From Paragordius varius (lineage: Eukaryota > Nematomorpha): 64,000 nt of DNA. Below the pieces are notes generated by a model. The model did not search any database. It saw only the letters and a list, made by a program, of their open reading frames with translations, and was not told where the DNA came from. Both the position numbers and the translations under genes were made by a program. Where the stretch lies: NCBI GenBank assembly GCA_964247055.1, contig OZ176053.1, positions 806,001-870,000 on the forward strand. Direction: 5' to 3'. Within the stretch, counting starts at the first letter, position 1, and each line of letters starts with the position of its first letter. Below, in pieces: positions 47,801 to 55,418 of the stretch.

Positions 47801-50238
47801 CCAACAGCACAATCTCTTAATAGCGAACTCGTTTTTCAAACAGCCTAACAGACGGCTCTACACCTGGACCTCCTCGTGTCGTAAATACAGGAATCAAATA
47901 GATTACATATTGGAATGCAAAAATACAAAAGCTCATTTCAAAACATCCGGTGCTACTCGAGTGCAGACTGCAACTCAGATCATAACCTATTAATGGCCAA
48001 AATCAAAATAAAGCTACAACTTCCCCAGCCGCAAAAAAACTTTTCCAAAACTAAATTGAACTACAAACTTATACCTGCCGATTTTACTCCAATCCTTAAC
48101 AATAAATTTGAATCCTTAAATTACGAAACATTCAACACAGATGATCTTTGGTCCACTATTCACAAAATTACCACCGAAACAGCCAAAGAATATATACCGC
48201 CTGCCGCAACTAAAAACAAAAAATTTACCATATCACAACAAAGCATCGACTTAATTGAACAGAGAAGAGTAGCAAAATCCAAGGGCACTCCCCTTGAGTA
48301 TAAAAATATTAATAATGAACTACAAAAAAGTATAAGATCCGACAAAGAATCTCATTATAATAGAATCTGCGCTAACCTAGAGCAAGCTGCTAAACTTAAT
48401 CACAACTACTTCTCTTATATTGAAGACATTCAACCGCGCAAAAAACAAATGTACAAAGGTCCTATGTCTCATTCAAACGGAAAACTTCTAACCGATTAGA
48501 AAGAAGTAATTAAACTTTGGAAAGAATACATCCAAAATTTATTCACAAAACAATCAACTATATAATCGCCACGAACCTTGAATATACTTATGACCCACCA
48601 ATACTAAAAGAAGAAATTGAATGGGCCCTGAGGCACTCATCAACCGGCAAAGCAGAGGCATTCAATGACATCCCTACAGAGCTACAAAGACAAATTACCA
48701 TAAAATTAATTCATTCATCATTCCAAAAAATGTTTAGTGAGGCAACATTCCCGGCGGACTGGAACAAATAGTGGTCCCGATATTTAAAAAGAGCGATCCA
48801 AAATTATGTTAAAAATTGAGTAGTTAAAGATAATAAATTATTATAATTTGGTTATATTGGGAAATTTAGTATCATTAATTAATTTAACAAAGTAAATAAA
48901 ATTCATAAAGGATTAAAGATAATTTTCAAAATTAGTCCGCAAAATTAGAGGATAGCAGATATAAAATCACTCAAAAATAGAGGTCATTTAGTGTAAAAAG
49001 TCAAATTATCCAAAAATCACCCAAATTTAAGGGTCGATTAGACACTACAAATAAAGATATACAGTAAAAATTTAAATTATACATACAAAATGAATAAATA
49101 TACGGACTTTTCTCCAAAGACAAAATTATATTTTTAAAACTTGTTCATTTTTAATATAACTATTGTTTTAATTTGCAAATAAAGGAGGAATAGAAGCGTA
49201 ATTGGTGACACACTCAATAATATAATATAACAGAAACAAAAAAAATTAAAACGAAATTCAAAAAAATAAATATAAAATGGTGAAAATGTCATAATGATTA
49301 ATAACTCTGAAAAAAACCAGTCTCTATATATATATATATATATATATATGCGTGATATCTTACTTTTTTCAATATACCTTAACGAATAAATAATAGTTTA
49401 TGTAGAAAAAATAAGCTTCAAAAAAATATGGTTGTCTTTTTGAAAAATGTTTGTCTTTCTACCTTGACACTTTGTCTGTATATGTCATTTTAAAAATTTA
49501 CCTACCATGGTAAAAATTTTATTCAATTGTTCCGGGGTGTAATAGGCTTTAACATTTTTCGTAATGTAGATATTGAGACACAAGTAAAAGATATCACTTC
49601 TGAATGCGTGTTTAGGTAAGGATTGAATATCCCGCAAATTCCATTTTCTGTCCGACAAGATTTTAGTATAATTCTCATAAAAGATTGGAGAAATTTTTTT
49701 GCTTTTCTTTACCTGCAAATACAATTAAAATATGAATATGACATAAAGATAATTTTTTTTCATCAAAACACCGCCAAAGATTTTAAAAGTTGTTTTTTTT
49801 CAATTATTCCAACTCTTTGTTTTAAACTGCAAATTAGGCAATATAAATGTCATTTAGCAACATAATCAATTTAGCATTATATATAACAAGCATAACGAAA
49901 TAAATGAAGGTTTTAAAAAGTATGGTAGGGTGGGGTTGTCTTTTGATAAAAAAATATTTATCATCATGTTTTTTACATTTTGTCTGTTTTATGCCAACTA
50001 TTTTTGCTAAAAATTATTATTGATTACTAACCTCTCTGGAATATCTTGAGGGTCGTAAGTTTGAATTTATAATATTTTTACATGGCTTTTGGAGGGGTGA
50101 AGTTGGTCCTTCCTCGTAATCAATTATTAATTCGGGTTTATTTTCGTATTGATCAGGAATATATTTTAGGTGTTGCCCTTCGATATCGCCATTAAACTGC
50201 ATAAAGCGAATCAAAAACGATGCTAAAATTATCAACAT
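35898..50238 (-). CDS. ADAMTS/reprolysin-like secreted metalloprotease (model incomplete)
   Basis: An extracellular zinc metalloprotease of the reprolysin (M12B) family. Minus-strand exons: 50238-50032 (MLIILASFLIRFMQF, a possible signal peptide), 49712-49506 (prodomain-like, with FRSDIFYLCLNIYITKN), 44241-44123 (KKNRKDRLEDVSLLLDRL), 43737-43712 (26-nt microexon, EWRNGSTL), 42200-42095 (GIANLFGLCNIEVSC, then AHEIGHL), 40858-40584 (MGVSHDDKYC, GIMNSQTHNFW, AHCLLDN), 36191-36061 (CKKGKCV, then SWEKWTRWTKCKG, a thrombospondin type-1 repeat) and 35991-35898. Together exons 42200 and 40858 give the full zinc motif HEIGHLMGVSHD. Phases agree from 50238 to 40584. Missing are the N-terminal half of the catalytic domain, expected between 49506 and 44241, and the cysteine-rich exon(s) between 40584 and 36191. 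In the thrombospondin repeat an expected Cys is Trp at the 36061/35991 junction. Tick and wasp venom metalloproteases have similar layouts. Confidence 0.75.
36444..37328. mobile_element. ATGCATTTTAATGG palindromic MITE carrying a nested hAT element
   Basis: The left arm CAGTATGCATTTTAATGGTT runs to 36500. The right arm, from 37195 to 37328, ends AACCATTAAAATGTACACTG. Without the nested insert (36501-37186) and one copy of its duplicated octamer it would be about 190 bp, close to the 199-bp copy at 43768-43966. TA flanks both ends, consistent with Tc1/mariner-type mobility. Confidence 0.8.
36501..37186. mobile_element. hAT-type element nested in a palindromic MITE
   Basis: The 686-bp element begins TAGGGTTGTGCATTTGACTG and ends GTCAGCACAACCCTA. 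A perfect 8-bp direct repeat TTTGCAAC flanks it (36493-36500 and 37187-37194), the length typical of hAT insertions. Subterminal GGTCATGACC-type repeats occur near both ends. It has no reading frame. Confidence 0.85.
37348..37455 (-). CDS. Possible exon of the metalloprotease gene
   Basis: The minus strand reads CKLSINETEIVRTNMDNYSC then NQTTNELLEEKNEDFV, with a GTTAAT donor after it. It lies in the gap where cysteine-rich-domain exons are expected, but the cysteine pattern is not diagnostic and the phase is not verified. Confidence 0.25.
37741..37993. repeat. Foldback-type MITE
   Basis: The left arm TTTACTTTACCCTTGAACAA has two to three units. The right arm is degraded (TTTCAAGGGTGGTTTCGAAG) and ends TTAATGGTATATA. 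It directly abuts palindrome copy B. Confidence 0.7.
38000..39130. mobile_element. Large palindromic element, copy B
   Basis: The ends are TGTGTGCAACAAAAATTTTT and CTCTTTTTTTGCACACAG. The arms pair over most of the 1131 bp, with TAGCTTATGACCAGCGTATT and AGAATTATTAAATATAT-type blocks inverted on the right. The centre hairpin has AACAATCATTACAAATCCCT against GATTTGTACGGATTTTTGGT. It is uninterrupted, unlike copy A. Confidence 0.75.
39150..39790 (-). mobile_element. LINE fragment, end of RT and 3' tail
   Basis: The minus strand has SLLTRLIRQKLFYFGHIMRS, TSLEKSLMLEKMNRARITGR then RRIRLIDNIFNETN, the basic tail after the reverse transcriptase. Upstream, near 39700-39750, a C-DEYGLIINLK-like stretch corresponds to the region just after the YADD motif. 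Stops and frame changes interrupt the rest. It starts 20 bp beyond palindrome copy B. Confidence 0.7.
40975..41175. repeat. CAGTAAAAATTG-family MITE remnant
   Basis: The core AACGCATTGTTTTGATTTTC and the end TTTTTTGTCCGTATAACAAT then TATTACTG remain. It lies in the metalloprotease intron between exons 42095 and 40858. Confidence 0.5.
41515..41758. repeat. Diverged CAGTAAAAATTG-family MITE
   Basis: Arms AAAAACAGCCATACTTTTTC and, inverted, TTTTGTCTGCGCATACTTGT then AAATTTTACTG. Confidence 0.6.
41783..42067. repeat. CAGTAAAAATTG-family MITE
   Basis: Starts CAGTTAAAACTGAAATTATG and ends CGTATAATTTT then AATTTTTACTG. It ends 27 bp from the donor side of metalloprotease exon 42200-42095. Confidence 0.85.
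42712..43153. repeat. CTTCGATTC-ended MITE, second copy
   Basis: CTTCGATACGAATCGGGGTA at the left and CATGGGGTATCGAG at the right, with a TGGCCTATTTAAAATTAAAT block shared with the 15578-16128 copy. Confidence 0.6.
43768..43966. repeat. ATGCATTTTAATGG palindromic MITE, uninterrupted copy
   Basis: Starts CAATATGCATTTTAATGGTT and ends CTATAAAATGCATACTG, flanked by TA. A 12-base G run lies at 43808-43819. It is 31 bp upstream, in gene orientation, of the 26-nt metalloprotease microexon. Confidence 0.8.
44274..44574. repeat. CAGTAAAAATTG-family MITE
   Basis: The left tip is changed (CATTTAAAAACTGAAATTAT). The right end is CCGTATAATTCAATTTTTACTG-like. It lies 33 bp upstream, in gene orientation, of exon 44241-44123. 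Confidence 0.8.
44707..44957. mobile_element. hAT-like MITE with GGCGTAGCT ends
   Basis: The 251-bp element starts CAAAGGCGTAGCTAGGGTG and ends ACAAGCTACGCCTCTG, imperfect inverted termini of about 14 bp. Internal GGGGGGATCATGCACCCC and GGGAGGGGGGGCATAA blocks are typical of such elements. The flanking octamers do not match, so the target duplication is lost or the boundary is off. Confidence 0.65.
45369..45600. repeat. CAGTAAAAATTG-family MITE, right end missing
   Basis: Starts CAGTTAATATTGAAGTTATA. The right inner arm AAAAGTATGGTTGTCTTTTA is present, but no TTTTTACTG terminus follows. Confidence 0.7.
46060..46300 (+). mobile_element. LINE 3'-tail fragment
   Basis: The + strand reads FGHILTSNSLEKSFMLGKSG, SARKRGRRRIRYMDNILQET then HATIGSR and a stop. 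It lies tail to tail with the larger LINE copy that begins at about 46365 on the other strand. Confidence 0.7.
46365..47637 (-). mobile_element. LINE, RT-to-3'-end part of a twin-primed copy
   Basis: The minus strand from 47621 to 46803 is open for 273 codons of reverse transcriptase: MIALITQTSKVFLIIQNRL, LCFVDFSKAFDTVQHDILW, GQRQGCILSPLLFNIYLECI, the catalytic LHYADDTVI, then NEYTYLGNIINNS. The following tail (46800-46400) has frame breaks but keeps FEIFCWRKILGITWKDKI, HIIRGHSLENDIMLGKL and NGKRGRGRRRIGWIDKI. The family is an APE-type LINE; the basic tail resembles Jockey, CR1 and RTE relatives and I cannot fix the clade. Its 5' half lies inverted next to it at 47645-48811. Confidence 0.85.
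47645..48811 (+). mobile_element. LINE, inverted endonuclease-to-RT-start part of the same copy
   Basis: The + strand encodes the C-terminal half of an APE endonuclease (DITFIIGDFNAIIANDK, ERLIDFCQQHNLLIANSFF, NQIDYIL). After a frame change near 47965 it reads SDHNLLMAKIKIKLQ, a linker, and the start of the reverse transcriptase (EEIEWALRHSSTGKAEAFND, then TFPADWNK, with VVPIFKKSDPKLC in another frame). The sequence stops at that point, where the opposite-strand part at 47637 takes up at LFRMIALITQTSKVF. The N-terminal part of the endonuclease is absent (5' truncation). Confidence 0.85.
49062..49484. repeat. CAGTAAAAATTG-family MITE with internal expansion
   Basis: Starts CAGTAAAAATTTAAATTATA. 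The right arm AATATGGTTGTCTTTTTGAA is followed by a diverged end near 49484. A TA repeat of about 24 bp at 49328-49350 enlarges the core. It ends within about 25 bp of the donor of metalloprotease exon 49712-49506. Confidence 0.65.
49728..49995. repeat. Diverged CAGTAAAAATTG-family MITE
   Basis: Inner arm GTATGGTAGGGTGGGGTTGT then TTTTACATTTTGTCTGTTTT at the right. The left arm is weak. It fills most of the metalloprotease intron 50031-49713. Confidence 0.5.
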
Positions 50239-50249
50239 TACATCAAATA

Positions 50250-50975
50250 CTAAATTTTTTTTTCAAATAAACTATAAAAAGATATTTTTTTTGCAATAAA
50301 AATTAACGCTTGTCTGGGCTTTACTTTTCATTAACAATAAAGTAAATAGAAACTAAATTGTATTATTGGATGTATTAATTTTTTTTACTACCTTTCAATA
50401 TCGAGCCAAAGAGTTAAAAAAGGGGGGGGGGGGAACGCCGGTATTTTTATATTTTGTTCGATACTATTGTGTAAGAAATGTTTTTTACATGTTAAATTAG
50501 TTTTTACCTTCAATAAAAATTGTTTAAAAATTAAGAAAAGATAAAATAATGATAGTATGTTGCAAGGGCTACCAAAAATTATCTATATCAACATAACTAA
50601 ACTTTGTATAAATAGAAACACGTAAATTATTTGATTAGCTATGGTATTAGATGTAATAAATTATTATTGATTGGGTATTTATTTTTATTATTATTATTAT
50701 TATTATGATTGACCAAAGTTTTTTTTGTTCAATCAATAATATTGTAAAAATTTGTTAAATTTGTTTTATCATTAATTTCTGCTTTGTAAAATAATAAATC
50801 GTTGCTTATTATTAATACTTTATATGGTTTATTTTTGAAATAATAAAAAAATATTTTTTAAAGAACGGTTGAACATTCGTGTATTAAAACACTTTCAAAC
50901 CTTTTAACACTTAGGAGCCCCAACAACCAATTTAACATTTTATTAAACGTAAAGTATCTCTAATATAATTTCATG
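50250..50975. other. Region upstream of the metalloprotease
   Basis: A 12-base G run lies at 50422-50433 and a TTA repeat at 50685-50705. No promoter motif was identified. A TTTAG just before the presumed first exon means that exon could instead be internal and have further exons upstream. Confidence 0.4.
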
Positions 50976-51258
50976 CAGTAAAAATTAAAATTATACGGAC
51001 AAAACGTAAAAATATAAGGACAAATATTTTTTTCGAAGAGACAACCACACTTTTTTAATATTGATACATTTAAATAAAACTCATTGTTTAAAATGACAAA
51101 ATGTAAATTAAAGACATATATAACTAACACAATCAATTCTATATTTAAAATTTTTAATTAAATAGCTAATATTAAATTAAGGTTTAAAAAAGTATGGTTG
51201 TCTTTTCAATAAAAACATTTGGCATTATAATTTTACGTTTTCCGTATAAAATCTGTGA
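50976..51258. repeat. CAGTAAAAATTG-family MITE
   Basis: Starts CAGTAAAAATTAAAATTATA. The right end is slightly shortened (TTTTACGTTTTCCGTATAAA then ATCTGTGACTG). The next copy begins within a few bases. Confidence 0.8.
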
Positions 51259-51263
51259 CTGTA

Positions 51264-51452
51264 ATTGCAATTGTAAAAAATATAACTGATTGCGTTATCT
51301 GTATACATCTGATCTATTTCACACTTTGCATTTATTACAAACAATGATTTATATATCAAAAATCAGGATTATAAAAGTATGGTTCTCTTTTAAAAAAGCA
51401 ATTTTGTCTTTATATTTTTACGTTTTGTCCGTATATAATTTCAATTTTTACT
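51264..51452. repeat. CAGTAAAAATTG-family MITE, left arm missing
   Basis: Begins in the core (TGCAATTGTAAAAAATATAA) and ends at a normal terminus, TTTCAATTTTTACTG. It is in tandem with the preceding copy, as if one inserted into or recombined with the other. Confidence 0.75.
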
Positions 51453-51511
51453 GCACATATAATGTTTTAGCTATCAAACATTTTTTTACATTGAAAATTA
51501 TCTACAAAATA

Positions 51512-51754
51512 TAGACAAAAGGAATTGATATACGGACAAAAGGCAAAAATTAGGCGACAATTTTTTTTAAAAAGTCAACCGCAATTAAGCCAAATGTTTT
51601 GCGACGCAAAATAAACAAAAGAGTCATATATTTTAAAATCGTAATTATTTAGTTTATTTGGTAAATTTCAAGGTTCAAAAAAAGTATGGTTATCTTTTTT
51701 AAAATTTTTTTTTTTGATTTTTACAATTTGCTGTATAAGTTCAATTTTTACTGT
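51512..51754. repeat. Diverged CAGTAAAAATTG-family MITE
   Basis: GGAATTGATATACGGACAAA at the left and TTGCTGTATAAGTTCAATTT then TTACTG at the right. Confidence 0.7.
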
Positions 51755-52119
51755 ATTTATCAATGTTTAAAACCTATAATATATAAATAAATATATATAG
51801 AAGATAAAATTCTAAAGCATTTTTATGATTTTAATTAATATGGTAAATGGGTTTATTTCATCTTTCCCATCTAATACAATGGATAGTTATTCTATTATTC
51901 ATTCAGAATGAAGGATTCATATGGGCCCGCCGTAATATAATATATATTTAATACTTAATTTAACAGTATTTTAACCATAAAACTCGCATTAAGTAGAAAG
52001 AAAAAATTAATAAATAATATTTCAGGATTCAGAAGGAGATATTAAAATTTAAAAATATTTATTAGGCTCAAACACCGTTTTACCATAACATACAACACAA
52101 TAAAAATAAAAAAATGCCC

Positions 52120-52372
52120 AAATAAGTACAAAATGTAAAAATATAAAGACATGTATTTTTTTCTAAAAGACAACCCTACTTTTTATTTCCTTGTTTTTAT
52201 AAATATACAACGATTGTTTTCTCTAAAGTATTTTTTATAATAGAGATTTAAATTGGTAAAACAATCAGGTTTCTATTTTATGATTGTATTTAAGTGCTGT
52301 TTCATTAATATCCTTGAAAAAAAATGTCTTTATATTTTAACGTTTTGTCCGTATAATTTCAATTTTTACTGT
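52120..52372. repeat. CAGTAAAAATTG-family MITE, left tip lost
   Basis: Arms ACAAAATGTAAAAATATAAA and, inverted, AACGTTTTGTCCGTATAATT then TCAATTTTTACTG. Confidence 0.8.
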
Positions 52373-52837
52373 AAATGGACCTTAGATAAAATCGCATTTT
52401 TTTCTTTCAATCAAATTGACGTAAAACTCTAATTATAAACTTACAACTAATTTGGCATATTGTCTTTGATCAGCAATAACCAATATAGATACGTTTTATT
52501 TTGGAAACGTTAAAATGGAAAAAATATGATGGAAAAAGATAAAATGCGGACATTTTTTAACATAGCAAAGGAGACTAAAACTATTCCGCTAACACTTATT
52601 TGTATCTTCAAATGCATTTTTGTGAGTTTAATAAATGAAAAAGTATTATGGCTATTCTAATAACATTTTCTAAATTCATTACAAAAATTTGTTTATCAAC
52701 AACTGTTTAACGACTATAGGTTGGTTTGCATTCATATCGCTTATGTGGCCATGAACCCTAATTTTTTTACATAGTTTCAAATCAATAACTATACACAAAT
52801 TTAATTATAATTTAATAAACATCCAAAGTTAATTATA

Positions 52838-53115
52838 TATTGTTAATTATAAAATTATGCGAACAAAACGCAAAAATATAGAGACAAATATTTTTTTCAA
52901 AAGACAACCACACTTTTTTGAATCTTAATTTTTCGAATATAGCTTATATAATTACAATTGTAAAATATATAATTGTTTTTTTACCAATATACATAACAAT
53001 TTTTACTTTGCAATTTCAAACATTCAGTTATATTTAAAAAATCAAAGTTTAAAAAGTATGGTTGTCTTTTAGAAAAAAATAATTGTCCATATATTTATAC
53101 GTTTTGTCCGTATTT
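52838..53115. repeat. CAGTAAAAATTG-family MITE
   Basis: TTGTTAATTATAAAATTATG at the left and ATACGTTTTGTCCGTATTTT at the right. It ends about 20 bp before the acceptor of the exon at 53136. Confidence 0.75.
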
Positions 53116-53135
53116 TACTCTAAATTTAATTACAG

Positions 53136-53284
53136 ATATAGAGAAACTTTATTGTAACGTTCCCGCAACGTTTGGTGGTGGGAAGTTAGGGCAATTTGAT
53201 GTCCTTTATCCTCCGAATCTTTGCATGAGGTGCTTTTGCACAAAACCATACAAAATACGAAGCGTGGCATGTTACAAGTATTGA
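53136..53284 (+). CDS. Cysteine-rich terminal exon (VWC-like)
   Basis: After TTAATTACAG the + strand reads IEKLYCNVPATFGGGKLGQF, DVLYPPNLCMRCFCTKPYKI then RSVACYKY and a stop. The C-x2-C-x-C core preceded by YPPNLC resembles von Willebrand factor type C or single-domain VWC proteins, which are secreted. The phase requires an upstream exon ending after the first codon base; none was found. A GTGAGT-ended open segment near 52533-52620 (MRTFFNIAKETKTIPLTLIC) has the wrong phase to join directly. The gene is therefore only partly seen. Confidence 0.5.
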
Positions 53285-53929
53285 CATATAATATTTCATT
53301 ACTTTTTGGGGTAGTTTTATATGCCAGAGCGATATAAATTTTGAATATATTAAAAAGTATTTAAGGAATTGGGCTAATATAAAAAATAGGAAATATTTGG
53401 CTTAATAGGCGAAGGGTTAAAAAATTAATTTTGCTTGTATGTCGAAATGCAAAAATTCTCATCCCAAACTTTTGGCCGCCATTTGTTTTTTCAGTTCGGG
53501 AGCTTTTTTAATTGTGAATATATAAGCTTTTTTCATGTTTGATAATTAGAAACAACTTCCCAAAACAATAGTGGATTTCTCTTGTATAAGACTATAAAAT
53601 GTAATAAAAACAATGAAAATTTAAATTGGGTTGTAAGATTAATTTTGTTTTAGAAATATCTCATTTTGTCTTTATGTATTTGAGGTGCAAAGACTTGACC
53701 CAAACAACGTGTGGAAATATTCAAAATGGAAACAGAACTGCCCATTATCCCGATTGCTGTGATAAATGTCTCCAACTTAACACAATGTTATGATTATTAG
53801 ATTAATAATTTTGTCAATATTATTATCCTAATAAAAAATTTTAAGATATTAATAAAAAATAAAAAATCGTTTAGCAAAGGATGCGGTTTATTCATTTCCG
53901 AGAATGGGTTACTTGGATTTAAAATTTAA

Positions 53930-54749
53930 CTGAGCAGGGTTAGGTAGTTAATGACATATTTTAGTGATATTTTTTGGAATGGGGCATTTAGCTTATATCA
54001 AAAAAACATTATGTATGCGCACACATTTCTATTTCTGACATGGAACACTTATTAGAAAAGTATGCTCTCTTATACCACTCATAAGGGGCTAAACTAAAAG
54101 CAGCATCAGGATCATACACATTTTATATATCAATATAATATATATATTTCATCAAGTTTTTCTACCACCCCCCCCCCCCTTTTCGCACGCGATGTTATAT
54201 AACAATAATAATATCCCCAAATAAAAAAGTATTAATTTAAAAATATGTGATATTATGTATTAAGGTAAAACACAAAGGTAAAAATTTAAGCAACACGTGT
54301 GCACAAGCTAAAATTATATGTAAAATATACCACTTTTTCTGTTTAATTTAATGTTAGTGATTTTAATAAAAAAAGTAAACTTAAATTCAGCATGTAAACT
54401 AAATAAATACGATATTTTGCAAAAAAGTTGTTAAATAAAAATAGCGTTGAATCAATTTGATATGAAACATTTTTTCACAACTAAATATTATTTAGATAAT
54501 TCGGCTTATTTGTATAATTTTAATTAGTATATAATCAATGTATATTAGGACCGTTTCTTTCAAAAAATTTAAAAAAATCAACTATGGGGTATTTAGATAC
54601 TCAATTTCATTCAACATGAAAAAACTATTTTTAAGATATCTTAGTTTATTTTTTATTAGGATAGAAGCAAAATTTTGCACCCGTTTCCTTTAGTAATTTT
54701 AAAAAATAGTAAACTCTGGGGTATATAAATAGCCCAATTAAAATCGAAG
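53930..54749. repeat. CTTCGATTC-ended MITE, third and rearranged copy
   Basis: Shares GATATTTTGCAAAAAAGTTG, the blocks AGGACCGTTTCTTTC and GGGGTATTTAGATACTCAAT, and the right end AATTAAAATCGAAG with the 15578 copy. The right-hand third appears twice (about 54540-54615 and 54655-54749). A 12-base C run lies at 54168-54179. Confidence 0.55.
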
Positions 54750-55418
54750 TCATAAATCGCTAAAACATAGGCATATAAATGTATATTAGGATTGAAAACG
54801 TATAAATTTAGTAAGTTTTATATTAGGGTTGAAAACGTATATAAAATTTAGTAAGTTTTCAGATTGCATAGCAAAATCTTGTAGTTTATGATATAAAGCT
54901 GTTAAGTTTGATCGGGATTTGGAGCTGACCCAATTTTAGCCATTAGAAGTCAAAAACTATAAAACTGTATCTATAAGCTTTAAGAACTTAGAGCAATGTT
55001 TGATAAAACAACAAGTAGATTATTTTAATTTGGGATTTACAACTAACCCAATATGTTATCGCGAACAAAAAAGTGAATAGATAATGAAATTTTAAGCGAA
55101 ATTCATTTTCGTTTTATTTCAATCAAATAAATGAATAGAACGCAAGTTTTTTAATCCTTATTAGTTAATAAATAATAACATAAAAATTCGAAATTTCATC
55201 ATATTTGGAGAATTGATAGCATACTCTACAATCTTTTTAAATATTACTTTGGTTTATTCTATAATTTAAAAAGTTGTTTTAAATAATTTTAAAATATGTT
55301 GTTTTTTTGTTCAATAAAAAAATTTATATAAATAAACAAGTTTTTTTTTGTTTGGGATACGGTTTACCGATTTTTTTGATCACTGCACTCTCGTAAATTA
55401 CACATTCACTAAATCCAC

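Noticed and set aside
47633-47839. Minus-strand frame opposite the LINE endonuclease
   Set aside because: Antisense shadow of the endonuclease reading frame at 47649-47993.
52445-52500. Minus-strand VSILVIADQRQYAKLV followed by a strong GTAAGT donor, resembling the first strand of a metalloprotease catalytic domain
   Set aside because: An in-frame stop lies immediately upstream with no AG acceptor between, and the position is on the wrong side of the presumed first exon.
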